NCBI GenBank assembly: GCA_947579605.1
Contig: OX388317.1
Span: 26,803,384 to 26,867,383 of the forward strand
Direction: 5' to 3'
DNA: 64,000 nt
Source: Athripsodes cinereus
Lineage: Eukaryota; Arthropoda; Insecta; Trichoptera; Leptoceridae
Under the pieces are notes generated by a model that was not told the DNA's origin, did not search any database, and saw nothing but the letters and a program-made list of their open reading frames with translations. A program made the position numbers and the translations under genes. Below are positions 31,601-43,600 of this stretch, one piece after another. The stretch's first letter is position 1, and the number at the start of each line of letters is the position of its first letter.

Positions 31601-34600
31601 CTAAAGAATACCTAATAATAAAAAAAACTGTCAGTGTCGTTTTTGTTATTATTTTGTCGTCTGACTTTCTTTTTTTCTCTTATGGCATAACATCCTACAA
31701 GGATGATTTGCGCAATCTGACGGTTTGCCCTCCAAGCAAAAGCAAATCCATAGACAAAGTCTATTGTAAAAAAGGTACTGTGTGAGAAAATAATCATTAA
31801 GAAAACCGAGGAGTTTTTGAAATATTCCAAATTCCTATACCATTTCAAACATTTTGTAAAGGTACTGTTGTATTTCCGTTGTGTACGGTAATTGTACGGT
31901 ATTTTTTTCACTGAAGTAAGGTAATTTTGGCAACACAATCTGGCAACCCTTACTCCATAGCAAAATCTGTCACTCAGGAAACAAACAACAACAGAAGATG
32001 GGGGTGTCAATTTTCCACTCTATTAGTCCTCTCTATTATGCATATGTTAGGACTTTACACTAAATTGAACCTATAAGAACCAAAATTAATTTATCATCAT
32101 AAAACGCTACATATATGGGAAAGTATATATTTTTTTAATTATGTAGATCTTTAGATTTAATGTCAAATGTTAATGTAAACAGCGCTTTTTATTCAAAAAT
32201 AAAACATCCTTGCAGTAGTACCCACAGGTCTCTTAAAAGCTCTAATTGATTTTTCCGGTTATGGAAATTTCTTTGTTCTCAGACAAAATATACGAGCTTA
32301 ATTCTCTTTATACGGGAACATACCTATAAAACATGAAATATACAAGATGACAAATGTTTAAATGATATTGCACTATTCAAGCATTGAAAGTTTGCTTTCT
32401 CATAAAGTAAACTAACCGAAAACGTAATAAGAAATGTCATCGGACATTACGACTGCCAATATTGACAGACGTTAAAACAGCGTGGCTTTGTTTACCTTTA
32501 CATAAAATTCCTTACGAATAGCCATTTTAATTGACAGACGTCAAAACCATGCCGTTTTGTTTACGTAAATTACTGTAAAATACTTCAAGGTCAAAACTGT
32601 CATTACTTGACAGTGACAGTAATTCCTGTTACTGTCGAATAGCCAATGCGAAAAAATATATGTATATATAGGTACCTATAAGGAAAACAGTTCTTAAAAA
32701 GGAACGAAACTATTAATGTTACCTAGGTACTCCCTCCCTGTATTCCCAAAAGAAACCTTGATGAATGAATATAAATAAATAATAAATAAAGCTTTATTGG
32801 CATCAATATTTATAATGTGTACATGTTTTTGTTCCAATAAACTACCAAAAGGCGGGCTTATCGCATATGCGATTTCTTCCAGCCAACCCGAAAAAATAAA
32901 AAATAAATAAAAATAAAACAATAAAAAAAACATATAGATAAAAGTATATAAAAACAAGATGCTAAAATAAAAACTACAAATGAAATATATAATAAAAACA
33001 AGATAAAATATAAAAAGCACACATACAACAAGAGTAGGAAGGGAAAGGGAAAGGGGAAAAGGAGAGGATCTGCTCGGCGTAGTTATTACGCGAAAGTTTA
33101 AAAAAGTAAAAAAACGAAATCGAAAAATGTATATGAAGACTAGAGACAATTAATTTGTTTACGAAATGAATATAATGTTGAAGAAGTACGAACCTTATGT
33201 GGGAGTCTGTTCCAAAGCCTCGCACCATGAACAGTAAATGAATCCGTATAAAAACTAGAATGATGAGGTGGGATGGATAGAAGATTATTTGTAGCTGAAC
33301 GAAGTGACAAGCCGTGTGATTGTAAGAAGACAAATCTTTCCTTTAGATAAGAGGGTGCGACTGGATCGAAGAGAATTTTAAAAAGAAGAGAGAGAATATG
33401 AACATCTCTACGCTGGGCTATTGTCTTCCAGCCAAGGCGCTGCCGGAATTCAGAAATGTGATCACGCTTTTTTAGACCAAAGATATACCGAATACATGAA
33501 TTCTGAAGACGTTCCAGCTTATTCAGCGCCTCAACTGAGAGATCTAAGTAGCAAACATCTGCATAGTCAAATAAAGGATGAATTAAGGATTGAACGAGAA
33601 GTTTTTTTGTGTCAATAGGAAGAAAGTTTTGAAGTCTTTTAAGCGAATGTAAAGAAGCAAATACCCTTTTACTGACTTCATTAATCTGCCTCCACCAAGA
33701 CTCATAAAAATATTAGGTCAAAATAAATACTACTTGTTGATTGAGAAAAATCTAGTACCTACCTATGTACTTATTGGAAAACTCATCCCTACAATATTGT
33801 CTATGGATTTCATAATTCCATTTTCACAATTATTTTTCGGAACTCATTGAGATGGTAGGCCCCAATGTCAGATATCTGTCAAATATAGTATTCTATGGAG
33901 GAAAATTGTTGCTACAATAATATTATTTGGATTTTTTTGCGAAATGTTTTTTTTCTTTTTTTATTTGCAAAAATAAAATAAAATCGGCAAAATGAAATCT
34001 AATTCAAATATAAACTTTGGGAAATTTGTATTCGAAGTAGGTTTTACTTTAGCCGGTTTTATTTTATTTTTGCGGGCAAAAATGAAATCTAATTCGAATA
34101 TAAACTTTAGGAAATTTGTATTCGAATTAGATTTTATTTTTGCTGGTTTTATGCAAAAACAAAACAAAACCAGCAAAAATACTCGAATGTAAACTTTGCC
34201 GGTGTCGAAAAACTTGGTGCCCAAAAATAATTTGATGTGGTGACCAAAAAATAATTCTACATATGGCAATAATTTCGTGAATATTACTTTTTCTATGAAA
34301 TTGCACATTGACAACAGTGGGGCCTACCATCTCATATAGTGCCTCACCTCCATTTTGAAATTAATTCAATATAATGAAAACCTTTTGTCTACGATTTCTG
34401 CGATAGTGAAGTCAAATTTTCATACATTACCTTACATTACAGTAAATTTCATTAAAATGTTGATATCTTTGTCAATAAATAAGATATTTGAAATATTTTT
34501 GGCCTGGAGTCTGCCCAGGGAATGTGATTATGTATAGAGTTTATTATTTAACATGTATTCCCTAAATTAGGGACATTGTTAAAGATATGTACGGGCTCAA

Positions 34601-37600
34601 ATATTTGTGCCGATTCCCACAAATACTAAAAAATAATAAAGGTCTACTGATTCTTTGAAATCTGAGGCTTAAAAAACATTTCATAATTAGTCAAAATTTT
34701 CTTCTTTCCGCACAAAGCATAAAGGGAACATTAAAAAAGAAGAACAATACATACCTTCTCCTTTTTTGTAATTAAGATACTTTGCAAAAATATAAATCAT
34801 GTTATCATTTACCAGAAGGTAATCGTTGCAAAAAAATAATGGATACTCACCTATTTTTACTTAATTTCCTATTCAACTACATATTTTATAAAACATATCA
34901 TAGGAAAAGAAAAAGTTTTATTATGTTAATTCATTTATTGCATCAAAAATTCATAAAACAACTACTCGATAAACCTTCAAGATTTTCCTGGGAACGAAGA
35001 GAAGAGAATACAGTCTTTTCAGTTCAGCTTCTTTGCAACGATTGTGTCACTTCTTCCCACGACATTCCTAAAGCCATAATGTCGTTGTCATTAATTTATT
35101 TTCAATTTAATTTATAATTTCTTAATCATTAATTTCATCATCATTGTGAAAAAGGAGCATCCAGATAATCGCAATCCTAGTAACAGTCCACCGTTTTGGT
35201 GTTTCTGCAAAAAAATATAATGTTAACTCTTTAGTAACAAAAATGTAATGCAGGTTTAATACCAAGATTATATTTAGATAGAAAACGTAAATTAATTCTC
35301 ACCTGATGTTAAATTAAATATTGAACGTACTTTTTGACACATCTCTCATTGATCACGATTTTGGAATGTTATAATGACACACATAATTGCCAGATGAATA
35401 ACATATTGTTTTTGGCTATTCAATTAGCACGTGCTAAATATTTTTAAATTGGATTATTTACGCAAAAAATATTTTAAATGTGTTTATTTGCACGAACTTA
35501 AAAATAATTTCAATGTGTTTATTTGCACAAACTTAAAATTTTTCTGATTGTGCTTATTTTTTACAAATTAATCATAAATATTTATAGTACTTTTCATAAT
35601 TAATTTTAATATGGCAATATTTTATGGTACACAATTTTGGCGGTAAAGAATATTTTCTCACTCTTTCAAACTCACGCAAAAAACGTATTTTTTATCTCTT
35701 TCACATTTTTTTCATACACACTTTTTTGCAGTTTTTCTCGCTTTTAAAAAAGAAAATACGGCATTTAGTGAGTTTTTATTTCAAATATGTATCTCGTCTT
35801 GAAATGGCCGAGTCAATGGAACGCAACTTCCTTGAAATGGGCGAGTATAGCCCGGTCTTCGTTAGTATGTAAATTTGAAAATCATTTTTATAAGATATAT
35901 ATTGATTTTTCTTCTGTCTTTTACACTTGTGTTTATATTCTTTTTATCTGATTGTTTATACCAGTACTTACCTCTTAGAAATTAATTGGTAGTACATATG
36001 TTATTTCTTTTTGTATACCTATTGTTTTTCTCTTTATGCATTTATTTTTCTTGACTGTTCCTTTTTATTTATATTATTTGTAAAGGCTGATACAGCCGTT
36101 TATTATGTAAATAAATAAATAAATAAATACCTTGGCTCTTCCGAAGTTATATCCTCCGAGTACTTCCTTGGTTTGCCTAAGCTTTGGAAGATTCTTTTCT
36201 TACTTGTCTCCCTTTCTTTTTAATGTCCTCTTGGAAAAACGCATGTCCCAGACTACAAAATGGTTTTGGTCCATAGAGTTGCATTGCCGCACCCTTTCTT
36301 GCCAGCTTATTAGCTCGTACATTGCCCTCAACCCCGATGTGTCCGGGTACCCAAAAGAGGGTGACTTTATTTTTCTTGCCTAACTCGTTAAGTTTGAGGA
36401 AGCACATCCAAACCACCATGGAGTTAACGATGTGTGAACCTAACGCTTTAATAGCTGCTTGACTGTCAGATAGTATAGCTTTCTTCCATATTCGCCAACT
36501 GCACTTCTATCTGTAGATGCAGTTAAAAGTCTAGTCGCGGCCTGCGTCGTCTCTCGTCTAGACTACTGCAACATTATATGTACAGTACTGCCTCAGACCC
36601 TTCTCAATCGTCTCAAGATGGCCTTTAATGCTGCCCCCAGAACCATTTACGAAGAACAAGCGCTGCCACATCACACCACTGCTTAAGAAGCTACATTGGC
36701 CGAGAGTCCCAGAGAGCTGGAGTTCAAATTGTGCCTCACGGTCCACAAGGCCTTGAGTGGCACAGCACCTCTATGCCTCGCTGAACTCTGTTTTGTCGAC
36801 AAAACTGTGAGGCGACCATTGTGACCAGCTTCCACTGCAATCAACAAACTTGTAGAACCAAACAGGGTAGACACTTCCAAATTCACAGAGAGGAGCTTCA
36901 GCATTGCGAGACCAACTGCCTGGAACCGATCACCAACGGATTTAAGACAGAACCAACCTTCTGCCACATTCAAAAGCAAGCTGAAAACATTTCTGTTCAG
37001 GGAAAGCCACGGCACCCTTGAAATGGTCACAAATCATTAAACAGCGCCAAATACAAATTGCCTGTACCGCACGGCCGCCGCTCCTCTCGGCTGGCAGGTG
37101 ACAAGGCCTTTGATAGCTCCTCGGCGGTACTGTACTCCGGTTGGTATGGAGCAGGGGGTGAGTAGGGGGGTTCGCTGGTTACAGCCTTCGCTTCGTCGAC
37201 GTATGACACGCCGGTATGATTGTATAGGTATCTATACACAATCCGCGTGTGTAGGTGGCGGGCGGCCCAGACGCCGACACAATCCGCACACGTCGGAGAC
37301 TCTCTCGTTCCACCGGCCTGGGGATGTTTACTTCCGCCGCCACTACCTCGCTTCAACACCTAGGTGCGGCTAGCTAGTGCACTCGCAAGTACGGGCGAAC
37401 CGGGCAATGAACCCAGCAAGCGCAGACTATATTGAGAACACCAGAAGCCACACGGCGGCGTATTCACAAGGCGGTGTCGGTTCACGGTAACCACCTCAGT
37501 GCAGGTATCACTCGAGAGCTCGTCTGTGATGAGAAGGTGTGCGACGATCCGTTGCCTGAAGTTCAACTCGAGGTCCTTGTCCAGTGCAGCAGTGGTCGTA

Positions 37601-40600
37601 GCAGTTGTTCCCAATCCAGTCCGAGTCTAGCAGTAGTCGTGATCCAAAGTAGTAGGTAGAAGTAGCAGAGAGGTAGCACAATGAAACGCACGGTGTAAGT
37701 GTTGTAGAAAGAGTAATTTATTTATCAAATACAAATATGTATGGTTTATAAAGCGACCGATACTCGCCGTCCGCGCGCTACACCACACAGTGGCGAGAAC
37801 GCGGCGCGGACGTGCATCGGCCGACGTAAGTAACCTCCCCACTCCTGCGCGACACCTCACATGCAAGCGAGCTGCCGCACAGGAAACATCTCGGGGAGGC
37901 AGATACAACATGAATGATATTATGATGACAACGTACTACGCGCATGTAGGCAGGTGTGCATGATAGCTTTATTATACCTACATTACGCGAGCCGCGTCTT
38001 ACAAATATTTATATTATTAACATTTTACATTATTATATTTGATTCTACATATTATTATGAGAGAATACAACAAGTTATTAAGAATATGAGATATGTTATA
38101 CAATATCGCAAAAGGTATTTTAGTTTGTGATGTGTACTGGCTTCGCTCACCGCGCGGCTGGGAATCACATACAGGTTCGTACCTATCTGTGCTTACCTAA
38201 CTATGCCGACGCGGTGTAACGCGGCAGCACACAACACTTTACGTCATTATGAACAGTATGAGAATATGAATACATGAAATTATAATGTTTTTATGAACAT
38301 TGAAATGGTGCGCATGCCATCCACACTCACCGCATAGCTAGGTACTAACAGCCAAACTATACCATGCGGTGTAGCGCGTCAGCATACAACACGACACACT
38401 CTTGTGAGAGTATACGGGGAGAGCCACGTTCGATACACTCCCCCCATGCGATTCACTCGCACTAAGAATAGAACGGCGATCTTACTCCGTCAATTTGTTG
38501 TTGTTGGATGGTGAGTCCCTCTTGTCGGCCGATGACATCACTCGCGTGGATAGCTTGAATCAACTGCTGGAGTGTCCCGTCGGTCGCTTTATGGACGCCG
38601 CGTAGCTCGCTCTCGAACAGCTGAAGCGTCCCGCGATGTGCTGTCGCTCTGCCGCCGCATGAAGGCTCCCTCACCTTGTTGTGTTGAAGTTATGCTTCAC
38701 ACTTCTTATTTGTTGTTTGTCTTATCTGTTGTATTATAAGATAAGACATTGTCGAAGCTATTTGCCTGCTCCCGATTGTAATCGTGTCACACACGTCGGG
38801 CTGTCCTCGTTGACTTGCATGCTAATAGACTTCCCATCGTCTATACACTCTTGTCTCACTCCTTGTAGTACACCATTGTGTGAAGTGAAACACTTGTCTC
38901 ACCCCTTGTAATACACCATTGTGTGAGGTGAGACACTTGAAGAGTTTATGCTCCTCGCTTAACACATTGACTTCCATCACTTTTATTTTGCACTGTATGG
39001 TCTTGTTACGCACATATTGTTCACTGTATGTTGTTCTGTCACATCACAGAGTAGAGCCCTCGTTGGTGTTCGGCATCTGCTTCCTGCGCGTCTTGCATAT
39101 CCCACAAGTGATGTTGTGAAGTCTCCATGTTGATATATTATAATAAAATACTGTTCGAAGATTTTTGCATGCTCCCGATTGTAATTGTGTCAAACACATC
39201 GGGTTGTATTTGCATGCTTACAGGCTTCGCGTCGTATTTATACATTTGTCTCATCTGTTGTATTATAAGATAAGACATGGTTCGAATCTACTTACTTACA
39301 TGCTCCCGATTGTCATCGTGTCACACACGTCGGGCTGTATTTGCATGTCTGTAGATTCGAACTAAACGTGCTTTTGTAGACTTCTATTCTTCATCTCCCG
39401 GTGCATCTCCGCTTGCTGGCTCCTTTTTCTTCATTCTTATGCGTCCAGCTAACATGGGATCTGCGCTAGCTGCTCCATGAACAGCCCATCCCAATGCACA
39501 CTTAGATCTCATAAGGTAGTCGCCTGGTACGCGCTCCCTTTCTGATGGATATATGAGATCCGCATGGTCTTGTCCGATCAGCATCCGGGGGTGATCATAT
39601 GTCTTCAACGACCGAGCTTCTTCACGGGTTGTAGCTACATACTGTGCAGGTAGTCTGAGATTCTCAACGGTATTCGCCACTAACGGGTACTCCACTCCGC
39701 TGGGGCCAGTGATGTCCATTCTTACTCGTCTCGATGTAGGGTCTTTCATCACGGAGCCTCCTATGCAGTGTATCTCCAGTCCGGATGTCCATCCCTCAGC
39801 TCCAATTGTTTTGGCAACTTCCTTCTCTATCAACGTTACCGTTGATCCTCCATCGAGAAGAGCGCAGATGTTAGTTGTGCCTTGTGGGCCTTTGAGGGAT
39901 AGTGGTATCACTGGCAGAAATACATTTGAGTGCCAGGTGTTTGCCACTGCTCCTTTCGTCACTTCTCGGTGTAGCGTAAAGTGATGAGGTCTCGTACATC
40001 CCTTGCTACAGTACTTCACTTTGCACGTTTTATATTGATGTTTGCCTATTAGGCACACTCCACATATGCCTTTGGCCTTCACATAGTCCCACCTCTCCTG
40101 TATTGTTCGTGAGAGATAGGACGGACACTTGGGGAGTTTATGGTTCCCCTTGCACAGAAAACACTTTGCACTTTGATTCACACTATCCGATGTCACTGGT
40201 TGTTGTTCGCCTACGTCATTTTCTTCGCCTTCACTCATGTCACGAACTGTCGCCACTGTGTGAACTCTGGCTTGCTGCTTCTTCGCCTTGCTGCGGCTGC
40301 ACTGTCTGGCTTCGCCACACTCCTTCATTGTGTATGAGAAGAGTGACAACCATCGGCAGAAGTGGTCCACTGTTGTTGGTGCACCTAGCGCACGTCCTCC
40401 AGTAAGTTGTGCGCTATACCAGAGCTTCCTGGTATCAAATGGCAGCTTCATCACGAACTCTTCTAGAAGCGCAGAGTTTGGTTCCTTCACCAGTGTTGGA
40501 TTGCAGTTCTGGAGTGCTGCGGCCACTGAAACCAACGCATCGTGTGTGCGAAGTAAATCTTCGGCTGTTGCATCGGATGATAGTTGTGGTGTGCTTCGCA

Positions 40601-43600
40601 GCTTTTCTAGCATGGCTTGTAGAACGTCTGAGGCTCTTGCGAATCGTTGATGCAATGTTTCCATGATCTTCTGTACATTTCCTGGGCTAGCGTATGCCAA
40701 AAGCGGCTGCACTGCCTCGTACGCCGGCCCTTTCAAGGCCTTCTGTAGACGTACTATGTTCTCGCCGTCCCCGATGTTAAACTGTCCGGTCGAATGTATG
40801 AACTGTGACCGGAACACGGGCCATTCCATCGGGTCGCCGTAGAAGTAGGGCAAGTCGGGCACATATGTTTGTCTCACCGTCAAACTCCCCCTATCAGTGG
40901 GTCGCGGGAACGTTGGTTGATTGACCCAACTCTCAGTATATTGAGCCGCTCCGTTGCTGTAGGGTGATGACGTCATTGATGAGTACAAGGCGGCTCCATC
41001 TGTCCTAGTATGTTGAGGTATGTACTCGGGTGCTCCATGCGCCGGTCTGCTGTATACTTGTAGATCAGCTGCGTAGGGCCCTCGCAGGTCGGCAGCTGCA
41101 CCGTGAGGTATGGTGGATGTTCCCACCCTCCGGTCCGGTTCCACGATAGGTCCCTGCTGGTGGCTGGTCGCATGGGCAGGGTCGGTGCCATGTATAGGCC
41201 CGGTTGTATGTGTTGTAGTTGTTCTGGTATCAGCAGAAGTGGTGGTAGGTATGGCTGGTGCTGTGTTAGCTGTATCAGCGCTAACAACCTCCATCCTCTT
41301 CTTGTAGGCGGCATTCTCCTTTGTCAGCTCACGTAGTCGCCTCCGGAGGTCTTTCAACGTCTCGTCCGTCGCCGTCTGTGTATCGGAGTCCGAAGAATCG
41401 TGCGCCTCCGTGGCGCTGTTGTTGTCTGCAGCAGATCTGCCTGAGCGTGTCATCATCTTGCAGAAGATTCAGCTGATCCGCGGTTCGAAAGACCAATCTG
41501 TACCGCACGGCCGCCGCTCCTCTCGGCTGGCAGGTGACAAGGCCTTTGATAGCTCCTCGGCGGTACTGTACTCCGGTTGGTATGGAGCAGGGGGTGAGTA
41601 GGGGGGTTCGCTGGTTACAGCCTTCGCTTCGTCGACGTATGACACGCCGGTATGATTGTATAGGTGATATATGATTGATTGTACATTAGATACACGGTGT
41701 ACACGGTGTTGTATGATTGTACATTAGATACTGTATTGGTGTGTAGACTTATTACTTGGAGATATTATATTAGTGTGTTGGTTTTCATTTTTTGTTTTAT
41801 TATGACGGATCCGTTTAATAAATCTTCATTGACACCAAGGTCCCCTACGTCCTGGGACAAAGATGTTGAGGTGGAAGATTCAGAACATGAGGAGATCCAC
41901 GATGTGGCTACTGATGTTGATTTACCAAAGACAAGGTTGCTACAGACACAAAGGGCGGGTGAAATATTGATTGGTGCAAGAGAGAGTATCAATTCTATAA
42001 AGTCAGCAATAAAGGTTGGTAAAGGAAAGATTTCAGTATCGAATAAAAATAAAATTTATACCGAGTTGGACTATATGTACGATATTGTTGCTTTTATGAT
42101 CGCTGAGAACTCAGAAATGAAAGGTGAGTTAAAACTGTTGCGCCCCTTGGCAGATAAAATGACCAGAGATATGGGAGATATTAGGAGTGCTCTGAAGGAG
42201 GATAGAAGTTTGCTGGAAGATATCGCTGCTTGTGGTTTGGATATGAAGCGGAATATTGAGAAGACAAAAAAGCCTCTCCATATGGGGCTGGATCCTATAG
42301 CTATAATCAAGCCGAAGAATAAGGAACAGAGGCATGATGTTACAGAAAGGGATATCAAAAGTAATTTGGATCCGATTGTTGTCGGAGCTACTGGCTTAAG
42401 AAATATCAAAGAAGGAGCTGTTATTGTACAATGCAGAAACAAGGAGGGATTAAAAAAAGTTGAAGACGAAATATACAATAAACTCGGAAAAGATAACTAT
42501 GAAGTAAAGATTCCTAACTCAATAAGGCCTTCAATAAAGATTGTGGGCATCACTGAAAAAATGACTGCGGAAGAGATATTGAAAAATCTAAAGGCCCAGA
42601 ATAATTTTATCCCGGCAGATGAAACGATAAATATATGCTTTATTAGAGAGGTTAAACGTGGGGGTAGTATGACGTCATACACTGCCGTGGCTGAAGTAAA
42701 CTCAAAAATGTATAATGAGTTATTAATTAATGAAAGAGTAAATATTGGATGGAGTAGATGTCGTGTGTACGACAACATTGGGGTGAGAAGATGCTTCAAA
42801 TGCAATGGCTACCAACATAAGGCTAAGGAATGTAGAAACGAAATTGCTTGTCCGAGGTGTGCGGAAAAACATGAAGAAAAGGAATGCAAAGTAAGCAGTG
42901 ATAAGTTTCAGTGCATTAATTGCCTGACTAGTAATAAAACCCTGGGGCTCAACCTCAATGTAAATCATGCGACATTTGACAAGCAATGTCCGGTTTATAA
43001 AAGAAAATTAGACAACACGAAGAGAAAAGTTGATTTTTTAGGATAAGTAACATAAGAATTTATAACATGAATGTATCTAGTCTATTGGCTCATTATGATG
43101 AAATAGAAGAAAAATTAATTAAATTGAAACCATACATGTTGATGTTGTGTGAGACTTGCGTAACTGATGACATTGATAATTTTGAAGTAAGTTTTAAAGG
43201 TTATAAAACTATAAGATGCGACTCATTTAGTCGTCATACGGGTGGTGTTATTATTGTTCTTAAAGAGGATGTCCCGTACACTGTTGTGTCAAGAGAGGTG
43301 CTGAACGAAAATAACGCTTGGTTTTTGACTGTAAAGATAAAAAAAGGAAATACGAAGGGTACTTACTCAGTGTTGTACCATTCACCAAATCAAAGCCATT
43401 CGAAATTCTTGGACTTCTTTGAAAAATATTGCAGAAAGTATGTAAGTGAAAATGAATTTATTTATATATTTGGTGACTTTAATATTGACATGAAAGTGAA
43501 TAGTACATATAGAAATAGACTACAAAACATAATAAATGAAAACTGTTTGAAACAATTGGTGAATGATTACACAAGGATTAGTTTGAATTCGAAAACATTG

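Noticed and set aside
32694..33333. Hydrophobic 151- and 119-codon frames resembling membrane proteins
   Set aside because: AT-rich 3' UTR and out-of-frame reading of a jockey-like LINE on the same strand.
37098..37911. Several open frames of 75-94 codons in the BEL/Pao LTR, present again at 46131-46676
   Set aside because: They are duplicated because the LTRs are duplicated, occur on both strands and lack any domain; chance frames in GC-rich LTR DNA.
40103..41307. Plus-strand frames of 65-120 codons
   Set aside because: Antisense shadows of the Gag-protease ORF.
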